This document shows positions 1-12,089 of a stretch of DNA of 64,000 nucleotides, in pieces. The position numbers were made by a program, and so were the translations under genes. Source of the DNA: Siderastrea radians (taxonomy: Eukaryota; Cnidaria; Anthozoa; Scleractinia; Rhizangiidae); contig OZ024887.1 in NCBI GenBank assembly GCA_964017195.1, positions 66,330,228-66,394,227 on the forward strand, written 5' to 3'. A model generated the notes under the pieces. The model saw nothing but the letters and a program-made list of their open reading frames with translations. It did not search any database and had not been told where the DNA came from. The number at the start of each line of letters is the position of its first letter. Within the stretch, counting starts at the first letter, position 1.

Positions 1-689
1 ATATGCAGCCGTTTTTTACTCACTGAAACTCGGAAGTCCTCAAAACTGTGGAATCCAAAAACGGATTTTGCGTTTTCTTACTAAAATCCAAAAGCGGAAC
101 ACGAATCCAAAGAATCCACACACCGAGTGGATTCTTCAGATCAAATCTAAATCCCGATTTTTGAGATTCATGATCCGAGCGTTTTTTTGGGAAAAGATCC
201 GAAAATATCACATCTGATGAGCGGTCTTCCATGCAAATTTTTGTCTCGCCATATTTTCTCTCGATCATGCGCGTCAAAATCTTCGATCTTCGATGGAGGT
301 CATTATTCCGTTCCGTATAATGTTTAGCCAAAAGTATAGACAGAGCATTAACACGCCAGGATAACTTCACTTGTGTACCATCTCTATAATTCAGGGACTG
401 ATTTTGATGATTGTGAAAGAAAATAGCGGGTTCAGTTGAACTACTGCAGATAATGTGCTCATTTAAAAATTATTTGTATTCCATTCTAGTCGAATGCTAG
501 GGCAGTACCAGAGAAATAATCATTCCGATAAAAGTGTTGCGTACCCTCCAGCCTGTCTTGTCATAACAAAATAACCCTTTTTCGGATTTTGCGTTTTTTT
601 GGTGTCAAAGAATCCATTTGATCTGGGATCACAAAACCGTGTTCGGATTCTCCCCAAAAAACGCACCTCTAGGCCTAGTTACTACCCTC
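1..689. repeat. AT-rich repeat DNA, probably the right part of an inverted-terminal element cut by the window edge
   Basis: No gene is visible. The stretch carries repeated motifs rich in GGATTC/GAATCC and ATCCGAA at 30-190 and again, oppositely oriented, at about 575-665. This is the layout of subterminal repeats in a DNA transposon whose other end lies outside the window. A 116-codon minus-strand reading frame (20-370) is low-complexity and made of the same motifs, so I do not treat it as a gene. Confidence 0.3.
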
Positions 690-998
690 CGTAGGAGGCG
701 CCGGAAAGGGGAAGGGGGAGGGGGGCTTAGAACTCCGTCGCCTTCTAGCGCTTGCCACGCAGGCTAGCTAGTCACGTGCAGTATCAATATTAGAAAAAAA
801 AGATATGCTAAAGCAGAGATCGCAACGTGCTCAAGAACCGCAGCCCCACCAATAAAAGGGATCCTTTGTTTAGATGCTTAGAGTGGTTTTGAAAGGAAAA
901 GTGCATGCAATAGTGAAGTATCGCTATCGATTGCCGTCAATCGGCTATGATTTACTCGAGGGACGAATACAAGAAATCTCACCACAGAAAAACATCAA
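690..998 (+). other. Candidate promoter and 5'-UTR exon of sulfotransferase copy 1
   Basis: The stretch from about 738 to the GTAAGT donor at 999-1004 is matched by 8788-8833 plus 11895-12089, upstream of copy 2, apart from a roughly 100 bp gap and a transposon inserted in the copy 2 version. Conservation stops just after the donor, as expected for a leader exon followed by an intron. No TATA box is evident and the transcription start cannot be placed. That this exon is joined to the coding exon at 2325 is inferred from conserved order and splice signals; no transcript is available to confirm it. Confidence 0.45.
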
Positions 999-2324
999 GT
1001 AAGTGTCATCATTTGATAGCCAATATTCTCAAACTTATTGACTTGGAAGAACCGGCTAAAAATCGACTTTATTTTACTGGGACAGCCGGAATAAAACGGA
1101 AAAATTCATGACAAGTCGTCTGTACAAGGTCGCCCTTCTCCAGCCTGGAAAATGACTGTACTGCATGACTGTAAATCGAAGGAAATCGATTTAACCGCGC
1201 AAGGTCGTCAGAACTTTACGCAGGCATTGGATAAATATAAACTGGCGGCAAATCATTCCGAATTTTTTTTTCGAAGGACGTTCGAGGGTGAAGGATTGAA
1301 GGAGGTTAAAAATCGATCAAAAGGCCATGAAGTGGTTGGAAAGCCTGCCTACCGACTGAGAAATGAATTTGCCAACGCAAGTTAAGATACAGAATTGCGA
1401 ACGTTGGGCCTAAGGACCTATATAGACTGAATATCTTTTTGTACGTATCGCTACTGAAGCAAAACATCGGCACGCAATACACGCAGAGCGGACGACATTT
1501 TGTTTCACAATATGGTGAAATTTATCACGACAACCTTTGCGTTTTACTCACCCTCAGCCCTCAACCCAGCCCCCCCCCCAAACAAAAAGAAAATTTGTGA
1601 TTCTCCAACATAAAACCAGGTAAAGAGAAGCGTGACATCAAAATTGCATGCGAAGTAAATAAAGCCCTTCGTTTCCCTTTTCTTGAAAGGCAACATTAAC
1701 TAAAACGAGTATTACTTAAACTCGCTTTCGAAAAATATGGCATGCATAGGCGGACATATAAGCTAAAAACGTTTTTCCGTCAAGTCCGGTAAACATAAGT
1801 TAGAGCAGCTTGAATAAATTTCTTTCATTTTTAAAACTTCAGCTGCAAATTTCACAAAAACGCTCTCCTAGATTTTTCTTAAATTACATAGAAAGGTAGT
1901 GATATGAACTTCAAGTACCGTGAATTGCTCTGAATAAAACCTTCCAGAATTCAAGAAATTCAACATAACAATGGTGTCATTGCGATGCTATAGTAACCCT
2001 GATTGCAATAAAACTCACTTCAGCTGAGACTTTGATCTATTGCTAGAAAAGGTGTGGCAATTGCTTGCCCTGTACTATTTCTTACGGTGGTGTAATTCTC
2101 GTTCAAACTTAGAAGGTATCGCCACTAAGAAATCCAATCGAGTCACCTTAACAGCGGAGGAGTAGTAACCCTGGAAATGTTAAAACAACTGGGTCGCACA
2201 CAGTTATCGTGTTTCCTTTCTTAGTTAAATTTTTTGATGATGTGAAAACCAGCAGGGTTGAATTCTCTACAACAGTTTACAGCCAGTCACTAACATTTGA
2301 GTTGTGTTTTTTCGTTCTTCGTAG
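999..2324 (+). other. 5'-UTR intron of sulfotransferase copy 1
   Basis: Donor GTAAGT at 999 and acceptor at 2323-2324, preceded by the pyrimidine-rich run TTTTTTCGTTCTTCGTAG. From about 2165 onward the intron end is nearly identical to 23415-23574 before copy 2. The rest of the 1.3 kb is AT-rich without a supported gene. It includes a C-run at 1570-1580 and a 77-codon frame at 1152-1385 with no recognisable features. Confidence 0.5.
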
Positions 2325-2369
2325 GTTAAAATTCCACCAAGTTGTCTGTAGTGTTGCCGAAGTGTTAAC

Positions 2370-3671
2370 ATGAGGGCCAGCTTTATATTTGTTCTACTTG
2401 TCATTGTTCAGGTCTTGTTGTTTGTGGTATTTTTCTACAAGCAGGCTTCAACCATGCCATGGACGCCAGCGACATATTTAATTCATAGAAAAAATTCCAA
2501 GAGCATCTTGATGGAAGAGTTCGTGGGTTTACCTGAAGACGAAGGACAACGACAACAACAGGCTGGAGAAGTCTTACAAACAGAGAAAACGCAGAAGACA
2601 TATAAAAATGTGCAATTGCTTGAGTCTGGTTTTAGACTAAAAGACCTTTTATCACGGGAAAACACCAACAGCAAAACGCAAAGTGGCGGAAGGGGCGAAA
2701 GAGAAGAAAGAAGTCAGCTACAGCAAACATTTGCTACAAGGAAAAATCTCATCATATTGAGTCCAGGCCGAGGGGGATCTACTTTCCTTGGATCCCTATT
2801 TGACTGCAATCCGCACGTCATATATTGCTATGAGCCGTTATATGCCGTTGCTCAAAAAATGTTTAAAGTTAATTTGGTGCGTGGAGACAAGGAACCGAAA
2901 AACTACAAAGAAACTAGCATCAAACTTATCGATAGCTTCCTCGATTGTGATTTTAGTAATGTCAGTAAAGCAACCTTTTCAGCGTTTTCAAGAAGTGACC
3001 TTCACCGCAGCAAGAGTAAGGCGCTATCTAAAAAGTACTTGCCAAAGATTTCAAAAACCTCACTAAGTAAAGCTTGTAACGCTTACAATTACACTGTTAC
3101 CAAAATTTTATCTTCACGAGTACCCAGCAAAACGATACAGGCTTTTAAGGAACTTTTCCAAAAGCGAAACCGATATGACGTCAAAATGGTCCACTTGGTT
3201 CGCGACCCAAGAGCAGTCGTTTTCTCGAGGATTAAATCAGTGAATTGGATGAAGGATCACTTGAGTCCCGGTTTTCATAAAAATGTTCAAAGGATTTGTG
3301 ATCCAATACTGCGGAATGTACGGCTTGGCTTGTTATATCCCCCGCCCTGGCTTAAGAATCGCTTTAAAGTAATTCGCTACGAGGACCTTACGTTTAATAC
3401 TCTAAATACAACACGGGAACTATACAGTTTCGCGGGATTTGATTGGTCGGCAAGCGTTGATGAATGGATAAGAGCCCTTACGAAAAACACAAAACAAAGG
3501 AGCGCTTATTCTGTGTTCAGAAATGCTTCAGCTGCTATTGATGGCTGGAAAAACGCTCCTAAACCCTTGGTAAGAGCTGTAGAAAATATCTGTGGTGATC
3601 TCATGGATTTTCTTGGCTACGAAAAACTGGGAAAGCAGGATATCGATAATACCGTAAACGTAGCCTTTTGA
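2370..3671 (+). CDS. Carbohydrate 6-O-sulfotransferase-like protein, copy 1 (intact)
   Basis: A 433-residue single-exon protein predicted to transfer sulfate from PAPS to sugar residues of glycans in the Golgi lumen. Residues 5-23 form an uninterrupted hydrophobic segment after a short N-terminus (type II signal anchor). Residues 24-120 are a hydrophilic, Gln/Lys/Glu-rich stem. The 5'-phosphosulfate-binding loop reads SPGRGGST (131-138) and is followed by a conserved YEPLYAV stretch. The 3'-phosphate-binding motif is RDPRAVVFSR (278-287), and downstream are LLYPPPWLKNRF, RYEDL and a C-terminal CGDLMDFLGYEKL block. These match the CHST1/CHST2/CHST3-type GST family and its usual 390-480 residues. 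Possible N-glycosylation sites include NVS, NYT and NAS. The ATG lies 45 bp after the splice acceptor and aligns with the starts of the other copies. The acceptor sugar cannot be told from sequence. About 40 residues differ from copy 2 by eye (about 90% identity). Confidence 0.93.
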   Translation: MRASFIFVLLVIVQVLLFVVFFYKQASTMPWTPATYLIHRKNSKSILMEEFVGLPEDEGQRQQQAGEVLQTEKTQKTYKNVQLLESGFRLKDLLSRENTNSKTQSGGRGEREERSQLQQTFATRKNLIILSPGRGGSTFLGSLFDCNPHVIYCYEPLYAVAQKMFKVNLVRGDKEPKNYKETSIKLIDSFLDCDFSNVSKATFSAFSRSDLHRSKSKALSKKYLPKISKTSLSKACNAYNYTVTKILSSRVPSKTIQAFKELFQKRNRYDVKMVHLVRDPRAVVFSRIKSVNWMKDHLSPGFHKNVQRICDPILRNVRLGLLYPPPWLKNRFKVIRYEDLTFNTLNTTRELYSFAGFDWSASVDEWIRALTKNTKQRSAYSVFRNASAAIDGWKNAPKPLVRAVENICGDLMDFLGYEKLGKQDIDNTVNVAF

Positions 3672-4200
3672 CATAGGCATCAGTCGATTTTCTTGTTACC
3701 TTTAGCCTGCCCTTTGTGTATCCAACGCTTGGTGTACAAATAATTTATACACTTTATTATACTTCATCCCATTACAGGGCTTTTCAGAAGTACTTACAAG
3801 AATGGCAAATAAATAAATAAATAAATAAATAAATATAAATAGCCTAAAAGGGTAAATAAAAATTAGAATGCAAATAACCTAATATGTGAATGAATTATAA
3901 ATAGGAAATGGCCTAAAATATAAAATTCTAATTATTAAAAAATTCGATCAAAAGATTTCTTCGCATTGCAAACTTGAAAATGTTAACATTTTAACACAGA
4001 ATTGCTAAAAATGAACTTCATTTGCGTTGAAAGAAAACTCATTTTCATATAAATGGCTGTTCTCTGGACCTCGCCTTGAAAGAGAGGCTAAAGGGCAGTT
4101 CGGAAATGGTAAGCCTAAACGAGGCTAAGTCAAACCAGCGAATGCCAGGGGGCCAAACAAGTCAACGTCACAATCGCTCGCGTGGTAATTCAGTGACCGT
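3672..4200 (+). other. 3' flank of copy 1 with an AAAT microsatellite
   Basis: AT-rich DNA without a gene. An (AAAT)n run at 3810-3836 includes AATAAA words that could serve as a polyadenylation signal. 4005-4195 is a direct copy of 25005-25195 behind copy 2, starting in the AAACTCATTTTCATATAAAT stretch, so the 3' flank was duplicated with the gene. Confidence 0.6.
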
Positions 4201-5647
4201 AGTGAGCCAATTTATAAGTATTATAAATTAAAGTTGATGGGACAACCACGAGGTTTATTTTTCCAGCATTTTTGTACTGGTCATGCGCTATGTTATTAGG
4301 ACAAGACCTGTCAATCAACATGCCTAATACAAAGGTCATCCACATGCCTAAAGGTCGTCCCTCTTTCACGTGCAAACATCACGAGATTTATATCGGACCA
4401 ATGGCGTTTCGCTGCTCACGTGAACTTGAGCACCCTCAATCTACCATCGTTCATTTCAGTCTTCCATTCTCTTAATCATTTTAGCTGAGTAACTCTTTCA
4501 ACCAGCTCCCCTCCCTCCCTCCCCTGTGTCGTCTTGGTAACTAAGCGCGTGGCTCAGCACGGTGCCACAGCAGTTGCTGCAAACATTCTATACAACTGTT
4601 TCCCTGTAAAATGCAGGCGGTGTGCGTCACGGCCCACAAAGGGTCATGGGTAAAAATAGAACTGATGTCCATTTCACTCCAGGCACGATGGAGTAAACAT
4701 CTCACGAGAGACCTTACAATGGCGGTAAAAATGAGAATTAAGACTCTGTTTCCGTTTTGAAAAGAATAACTGAGGACACGAATGTAGATTGTTTTGACTG
4801 GTTAATGTTTTGGTTACATGGACCATGGTTTTTTTCACGATTCGGAGTCGATCGAATGTGCACAGACTACTACGTAAACAAGAACTGAAACGTTCGTTTC
4901 TCGGAAAGTTTTTCGTATTTGTTTGGTACTTTGACTAGATCAGCGGTAAAAGAGATCCACAACACTTAGTTTGCTGTTATCGTTCACGGACTTACGCTAC
5001 CGGGAAAGATTAGAGAGCGTGGACAACGAGCAAGGTGAGAAAGTCGGCTAAGGTGTGATTACGGTTTTTTACAAACATGGAAATCAGATCTTCCTTCAGG
5101 CAAAGGAAGCAACACAAGGAAATAGCCTAACAACTTACTGAAAATGTACGAGACAAAATGTTACCTGTGGTAGTCGTCCTGGAAATTCAAGTCTTTCCTG
5201 ATAACAGCCATTCAAAGGGGATTCCCCAAGTTTGTTGATGTAAGCTCACGGCCACACAAAAATGAAAAACTTTGTTGTTTTAATAATATCATTTATGCTG
5301 TTGTCCTTGATTTTACTAAAGGTGTGTACTTCATCAAGCATGTTTTATTTTCTCTTATATCAAACACTGTACATTAGTTTTCTCAACCTTGCTATAAGAC
5401 TAGTGATGCTGATCCCAAGGAAGAGCCATACTTCCATATGTATATATACTCCTCTGCTTCCTATTTTAACAAGTTACTAACCTACATTCCTACAGTCACT
5501 GATTATAAAAAAAAATTTGATACCGATGTTATTTATTGACCTTCTTGTCTGCTTAAGAGAGGTGTTTCCTTTTACCGAAAATATGTGAAAATAATTTTGT
5601 CCACAGGTTTCACTGTAAAACATTGTATTCAAGCAAATAGTAGAAAA
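4200..5647. other. No supported gene
   Basis: AT-rich DNA with only short frames (61-72 codons) in several frames, none with domain-like content. The frame at 5262-5480 is hydrophobic but low-complexity. The segment is absent from the paralogous unit behind copy 2, so it is either an insertion in unit 1 or was lost from unit 2. Confidence 0.4.
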
Positions 5648-5753
5648 ACTTTTTCTGTGTTTGCATAGCCTGATATAAACACGAGAATGTTGAGAGAATT
5701 CAAGACAGTTATGAGTGTTTGCTGTATATCAGGCCATCCAAACACAGGAAAAG
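5648..5753. repeat. Short foldback MITE
   Basis: The left arm, CTGTGTTTGCATAGCCTGATATA-like, is answered by TATATCAGGCCATCCAAACACAG-like sequence on the right. Together they form a hairpin of roughly 30 bp arms around about 45 bp. No internal coding potential. Confidence 0.6.
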
Positions 5754-7715
5754 GTTTTCCTTGCTTTATTCAACTGCAAACACACATCTCAGCCACTCAG
5801 AGTGCACATAGTATCTTAGTTATTTTATAAAATAAAATGTATTTCTCTGTCTTGTCTGTACCAAGTCAGTTGAAAGTATGGAACATTTGAGTGGATTGCT
5901 CCTTCACGTGGACATGTGTAGGCTGGATAGTGGGCTGGATAGTAAATAAGTTTAACAATGTTATCTGATCTGGTAATTGAAAGATCATATATTTGACAGT
6001 GTGTACTATCAGAGCTCAGGGATAATTTTTGCCTCTAGGAATACCTTGCCTGCAAAGCCAGTGCTCTTGCTGAAGTTTGATGAGAAGAAATTTATAGCAA
6101 AGCCAGGAGCTTACAGCTTTGCCATGAATGTTTCTTTACCACACTCCAGTAATACTACAAAAGACACATACGAGCTAGGGAATGCTGACGGTTCCAGAAA
6201 TACGGGCAAGGATTGTTGAGAAAGCCCTTCATATGTGACAGCTTCAATTGTTACTTTCAGATCGCTGCAAATTCCCTTTTAATCCCTGAGGACACTTTGT
6301 GGTGGCTATCATGATAATTGCTTCTAAAATATCTCACTGGCCTGTGTTTCTGGACATATCTGAAAGGTAGCTAGCCACCCCAGACCTGTATATGGACATT
6401 TTAAAGATAAAGCAGTATGGGCAAAGCTCCAACCAGAACCTGATAACGACCAGGGGTAAATTCTTATGTCTTGTGACAAAAAAACAACAAAAGAGACAGC
6501 TTCACTGACGACTTAAAAAAAATCGTATTATAAAATAAGCTCACTTTGTACAGCACCTGGGCAACCTGCTTAGACCTGATAAACACAAACTAGGGAGATA
6601 AAAGGCTGAAATGCCCGAGGCATTATAGAGAAATTGAACTTTTTCCCCTTTTTTAGTTCAAATTTGAGCGGAACCTTTCGAAGTTTGATGTTATTCCCTT
6701 CGTGTCGGCTTTCATCTCGGTCTACCTTCTCAACCGGTTTCCCGGGAGATCTGCTACTTGGTCTACATGATCTCTTTATTCTACGATACTTTCAACGGCT
6801 TGTAACGGAGAAACTATAAGGGGTAGACCCGGGTAGACCCCGAAATTTCAAAAGAAGAAAAGTTATACTTCCTAACTGGCCAAGATAATGGGCAAATACC
6901 GTTAACAGTAAGCAGCTTCGAGTCCATAAAGAACTGTGACATTAACACTGAAATCAACATGGCGGCTTTCAACTAACTGCCCACTTTGAACTTCTCATAG
7001 ACGCGACTAAAACATTTACCTTCAACGATAACCTGACCAGAACTAAGATATGGTATTCCAAAAACTTTAGGATGAGTTATAATTCCGAGAACAAAAACAT
7101 GGTTGTATGGTTATAAGTAAATCTAGTACCCAATTATGTGTTACCATAGTTTTTCGCCTAAATCTAGTTCCGGTTATTCTCTGCCATAATGGTTTAAGCT
7201 GCGAAGAGACTGCCAAATCTGGCTTTATAGGCTTTTTCTTAGCCTCATTTACTACTGATTTGCATTTCATAATATTGGCATTTTGTTATTGTTTAGAGTA
7301 ATTCTTTGTACAGTTTGATCAAAAGTAAGGACAATGTTATTCGATGTCACTCTGGCTATGGTATGCTACTGTAGCTGTTAGCCTTATTAACTAACCGTTA
7401 TTCTTTAAATTGTCAGTTAATTATTTGAGATGATCCCTATTTTTAAGTTGGGATCATTTGTTTTCTGATTCAATCATTTCAATAGCATGTAAGATCATTC
7501 ATATTTCGCTGCTCAGCTAGGCCCTTTAGGGTAGTAGAGCATTCCTTTTTCTTGGATCAATTTCAATAAACATGGGCAAGGGATGAAGTGCTCTCAATAC
7601 AGGTCACTCTTTTCCCCATGGACTCACAGTCTCAGTTACTTCTATATTCTGCCCCATACGCAACTGGTTACTATGGTAACCATGGGGTATAGCCTAGGAT
7701 AGGATAAGGACCTCT
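5754..7715. other. Gene-poor AT-rich stretch
   Basis: Only short frames occur (60-80 codons). The 80-codon frame at 5977-6219 has unremarkable composition, but no domain, splice context or paralogue supports it. A short direct duplication of GGGTAGACCC lies at 6819-6838. Nothing else is supported. Confidence 0.35.
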
Positions 7716-7840
7716 CTCATGGGGGATTTTGGCCCTCTGGGGAGGTTACCGTCCTCGCTCATGGGGTATAGCCCTCAGGGGAGGACTGTTTGGGACCTCA
7801 CTCACTGGGGAACTTGGCCCTCTGGGGAGGCCCATTGCCA
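7716..7840. repeat. Degenerate tandem repeat with GGCCCTCTGGGGAGG core
   Basis: The core GGCCCTCTGGGGAGG occurs at about 7732 and 7811, with a degenerate middle copy near 7770, each next to CTCATGGGG or CACTGGGG. The unit is roughly 40-60 bp, with three imperfect copies. Noncoding. Confidence 0.5.
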
Positions 7841-7954
7841 GTCTAGACTAGCTTGACCTGTATGCAATCTATGCTTCACTGGAGTACTTCCTCTCCTACC
7901 CCTTTATCCCACAAACTGTTGTTGTCTCACTTACTCATGGGTTGGGAGCATTAA

Positions 7955-8620
7955 ATTCGAGGAAATTGAGTTATATTAGTGATGCGTGGACGCGTGAGCT
8001 GCGGAGCTGCAAAAAGGACAAAGAGGAACTTTGATCTCAGTTGGAACAGAACGGCTTTGTTTTTCCAGTAGTCCATCGCCAGTTTCTTTTTTCAGGAAAA
8101 TGCTAACAGTGGGTTGTAGAGCATATTCCCAGGCGGGTACCAAGGTTTAAAAGTGAAGAGGAGGTGCGATTGAAGAAATAATTCAATACCTAATAAAAGT
8201 CCCAAGGGTCAAAAGTAAACCTGAAAAATACCATGGCTTTTTTATATCCCAGAATTGTAAACTGTATGGACATTAAACCGGATGCCGCTCTGCCCCCCCC
8301 CCCCCCCCCCGCGAAAAAAATTACTAATGAAAAATTTAATTCCCATGCAAAACAAAAAATTCTTTGCACCTCCCAGTAACTGTTAAACACCTAATGCACC
8401 CAGGTGGCATATTGTTCAATCACCAACATTTTTCAATACAATTTATTTAATTTCTCCTGTAAAGCGCTGACTGCAGAATGTAGGTTGTATCTGGGGACTA
8501 GATTCTGTAGATCAGGTGCATTTAGGCTAAGATACTATATTAGGTTAGGTTTGGTCTGTAGTCTACGTTATAGTGACCGTATGTAATAGAAGACATTTCT
8601 GCATACATAGCAATGTATGA
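7955..8620 (+). repeat. Segmental duplication block, unit 1 version
   Basis: Direct copy of 25193-25893, from AGGAAATTGAGTTATATT through TTTCTGCATACATAGCAAT. Unit 2 carries an extra stretch near 25243-25280. The G/C homopolymer at 8292-8312 is expanded here and nearly absent there. The block lies between copy 1 and the start of unit 2, so it is part of the ancestral duplicated unit. No coding potential. Confidence 0.8.
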
Positions 8621-8833
8621 GAAATTTCAGCCAATTTCAGAACCTGCGTAGCAGGCGATGAGAAGAGTAATTTAAAGAATATAGGACGCACTTGGAGCTC
8701 TTTATCCTGGCCTCAGCTTGCCTACGTGGCTTCCCATCTTGCCTGGGCTTTCCTGCGTGGCAGACGCCAGAGAAAGGGACAGACATCCGTCGCCTTTTAG
8801 CGCCTGCCATTAGTCATCACGTGCAGTATGAAC

Positions 8834-11756
8834 ACAGGCGGCCCAAACTCACGTTACGAGGTGTAATGTAATTTACATTCTTACCTTCGCTGAGGCAGAA
8901 CGTGACCTTTGAGCGAGCCGGTATCGCGTTACAGGCGACCATTAAAGGAGACGTTGTATGAGAATTAAAATACTGAGGTCTGCGAACGCTAAATACCGAT
9001 AAATTTGAACTTTTGTTCAATACAATGAATAAAAAATACTTACCTTTGATGTATTCCTTTGTGTTTTGCCGTGTATTTATCGTTTTAGTGGATTTTTGGC
9101 TTCATTGCGTAACCACTGTAACTCCCTTCATAAGACGAAGTCAAGGCTGGTCATTGCGATCTGGCAGGGATCCTGGATGAGTCGCACCAAAACCGTTTTT
9201 TTTCGCGGAAATTCGAATCTGCTTCAATTTTTTCAGCTCCAGCCCAAGAAGGAAACCTTCTCTTCCTCTCTGCGCTATCGGCTCGAAAAAAGCTTCATTC
9301 TTTCCCTTCCAAATCGAACCATTTGTGCCGTACTTCGGGGCCCATCTGGCTTTCCTCTCAAGCCTGCCGGACCGCCTTTGCGCCTACCAGCTAATTTGCA
9401 TTTGAAATTAGAGACCTCGCCAGCGTGACAAGTGACACTTACGCGAGTAACGCGACCCGTGCACGGGCATAAATGGCCAGTTAACGATGCTGCTTTCCCC
9501 ACGATCGCATGTCCAGGTACGTTATTACAACGATCAAACACAATCACCCAATTCAAATTTGAAAAGCGGTAACGAGGGTTTGCAACGGGAAATGCAATTC
9601 TAACGTACCTGGACACGCGATCTCTCACAGCGTGAGCGTCATATTACTCCCGTTGGGTCGTGGGGAAAGCAGCATAGTCAGGGACGGACCGTTAGAAAAG
9701 TGATGGGGGTGGGGGGGGGGGGGGAGTGGGGAAAAAAACCACAAAAAAATTCATGCAAGGGAAAATGTCCGAAAAAAAATTCATGTTAGGGAAAATGTCC
9801 GAAAAAAAAATTCATGCACAAGATGGGCCTCATTTTGATGTGAAACAATAATTCGTTCTGCCAAAGTGCTCGAGTAGTGTCTCCAGTGTTTAAAAAAATG
9901 GAAATTTTCTGGGGCTCTGCCAGGATGCTATAAAATATTGTTTTCGTAATTAATATTTCTTTTGTCGGGAGGGGGATACCTTCGCCTGGAACAAATTTTT
10001 TGTTGTTTTTATAGTCATAGGCATACAGTTAAACCCCGTTATTTTGATCCGTCAGGGGAAACAAAAAAGTTTGAACTGAGCGGGGTTCAAAATAACAAAT
10101 AGTAAATGAGTGAAGGGCAAATCCAAGCCGAAGGGAAATTGGTTTAAGTTTGAAATAACGGGAAATTCAAAATAATTGAGTTCGAATAAGCGTAGTCTAT
10201 TAAACTGTAAATTACAGTAGAATTCCGATTTCTCGACCAGTCAAACACTGTAATTTTACCCCCGATTTTTCGAACCCCTCGATTATTCGAACCAATTTCC
10301 TTTTCCCCAGGAGGTTCGAAAAATCGGAATTCCACTCTATTAACACACGACAAGCTTAGGAGCTGAAGCTTGTTACAATGCTCTCGTGGAATAAAAAGGT
10401 CATTAATCACTTGTCAGGTAAAAATAAAAAGCAAAACACAATCACACCCATTTTCGCTGACATTTTGGAGTGGAGGGCATTATCGGGGGGCTGTATCAGT
10501 AAGTGGGGTCTGGAATGACTACTATGGATTGTGGGAGAGGAACAGAAGAGGGCAAGGACTAAGGAAGTGCACTGGAAAGCCTTCCACTCCCAGTGGCTTC
10601 CTACTCTCCCACTGTGTCTACATCCTCAAAAAGCTGTTACATTAAATTATAACCTTTAACTTCCCAGCAAAGGGTTAGAAGGTACCTGTATGTATTTTAG
10701 GTCAAAAGTTTTAAAGGCAAATTTATGAGCTACGTTTTTGAAAAGAATTGTTTTTAATTTAAGAAAATAACAGTGTATGTACTGTATGTTTTATAAATTA
10801 ATCTTTCTGGACACCACCGGTTTGTATCAAATCATTTCTTATGAATTTGTCTTTATAAAAAATCCATACATGTATATCAATAATATTACACAATTTTTCA
10901 CTATAAATCGCTATTTTCTTTTGAAACCTTCTTCAGTAAATTAAATTTTAAAGCGAACATTATTGAAAAGTGTTTTGTAATAAAATAAACTTAAAAATGT
11001 AAAGTAACGTAACAGTACAAGCTATGTATTTAGTAAAACAAAGTTGCATTGTTTTTAATTTATTCAATAGCAAATTGTGCATAAGGAAAATATTTTCTAA
11101 AAAAAAAAAAATTCATGCATAAGGCTGTAGCCAAAAAAAAAGGAATTCTTGCATAGGAAATGGCTCCAAAAAAAAATTCTGGCAGGCTAAAAATCCCCCA
11201 CCTCCCTCCCCCATCACTTTTCTAATGGTCCGTCCCTTAACTGGCCAATTTTGCCCGTGCACGGGTCGCGTAAGTGTCATTTGTCACGCTGGCGAGGTCT
11301 CTTATTTCAAATGCAAATTAGCTGGTAGTCGCAAAGGCGATTTGGAAGGGAAAGAATGAAGCTTTTTTCGAACCGATAGCGCAGAGAGGAAGAGGAGGTT
11401 TCCCTCTTGGGCTGAAGCTGCAAAAATTGCAGCAGATTCGAATTTCCGCGAAATAAAACGGTTTTTGGTGCGACTCGTCCAGGATCCCTGCCGGATCGCA
11501 ATGACCAACCTTGACTTCGTCTTATGAAGTGAGTTACAGTGGTTACGCAGTGAAGCCTAAAATCCACTAAAACGATGAATACACGCAAAACACAAAGGAA
11601 CACATCAAAGGTAAGTATTTTTTATTCATTGTATTGAACAAAAGTTCAAATTTATCGTTATTTAGCGTTCGCAGACCTCAGTATTTTAATTCTTATACAA
11701 CGTCTCTCAAAGGTCACGTTCCGCCTTACCGAAGGTAAGAATGTAGGCCACCTGTG
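8834..11756. mobile_element. 2.9 kb foldback transposon (long terminal inverted repeats)
   Basis: Arms of several hundred bp are inverted copies: about 8834-9830 against about 11095-11756. The termini read ACAGGCGGCC on the left and GGCCACCTGTG on the right, and both sides are flanked by the 8 bp direct repeat GTATGAAC (8826-8833 and 11757-11764). The paralogous sequence near 780-790 upstream of copy 1 lacks the element. A nested palindrome of about 195 bp (9484-9677; GCTGCTTTCCCCACGA arms) interrupts only the left arm. G-runs and AAAAAATTCATGCA-type repeats mark the inner arm ends. The frames at 9066-9428 and 9275-9628 are arm sequence, not genes. No transposase is present, so it is non-autonomous. 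The superfamily is unresolved; the target duplication length fits hAT or Mutator-like relatives. Confidence 0.85.
10215..10337. mobile_element. Tc1/mariner-pogo-like MITE inside the foldback element
   Basis: The left end CAGTAGAATTCCGATTT is mirrored by AAATCGGAATTCCACTC on the right, with TA on both sides (10213-10214, 10338-10339). The CAGTAGAA-type terminus plus a TA target is characteristic of pogo/Tigger-derived MITEs. 123 bp, noncoding. Confidence 0.65.
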
Positions 11757-11894
11757 GTATGAACAATACCGATGCTGCACTCAAGTACAGTATTAACTAC
11801 GTAACCGACATCCCCTAATATCGTGACATCGATTACTCTGGTATCGAAATTTGTCTACCATTTAGTAGTTATTGATAGCCAAAAAACACTGAAA

Positions 11895-12089
11895 ATGATA
11901 CATAGGCTAAAGCGGAAATCGCACAATGCTAGCTGGAGAACCGCGGCCCCACCAACAAAAGGGATCCTTTGTTTAGATGCTTAGAGTGGTTAGTTAAAAA
12001 GAATGGTGAAGTATCTTCATCAATTGCCGTCAACGGGCTTTGATTCACTCGAGGGAAGAATATAAGAAATCTCGCCACAAAAAGATCAA
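11895..12089 (+). other. Candidate 5'-UTR exon of sulfotransferase copy 2
   Basis: Closely matches 800-998 upstream of copy 1, including GGGATCCTTTGTTTAGATGC and the donor GTAAGT at 12090. The 2.9 kb foldback element lies about 140 bp upstream and separates this exon from the sequence that precedes the corresponding exon of copy 1. Exon status is inferred from conservation and the donor. Confidence 0.45.

Noticed and set aside
2788..3066. 92-codon frame inside copy 1, and the 150-codon equivalent inside copy 2
   Set aside because: Shadow frames of the sulfotransferase. They persist only because the paralogues are similar in DNA.
9066..9628. 117-120 codon ORFs on both strands
   Set aside because: They lie in the foldback arm, and the inverted arm at 11300-11600 yields equivalent but differently broken frames.
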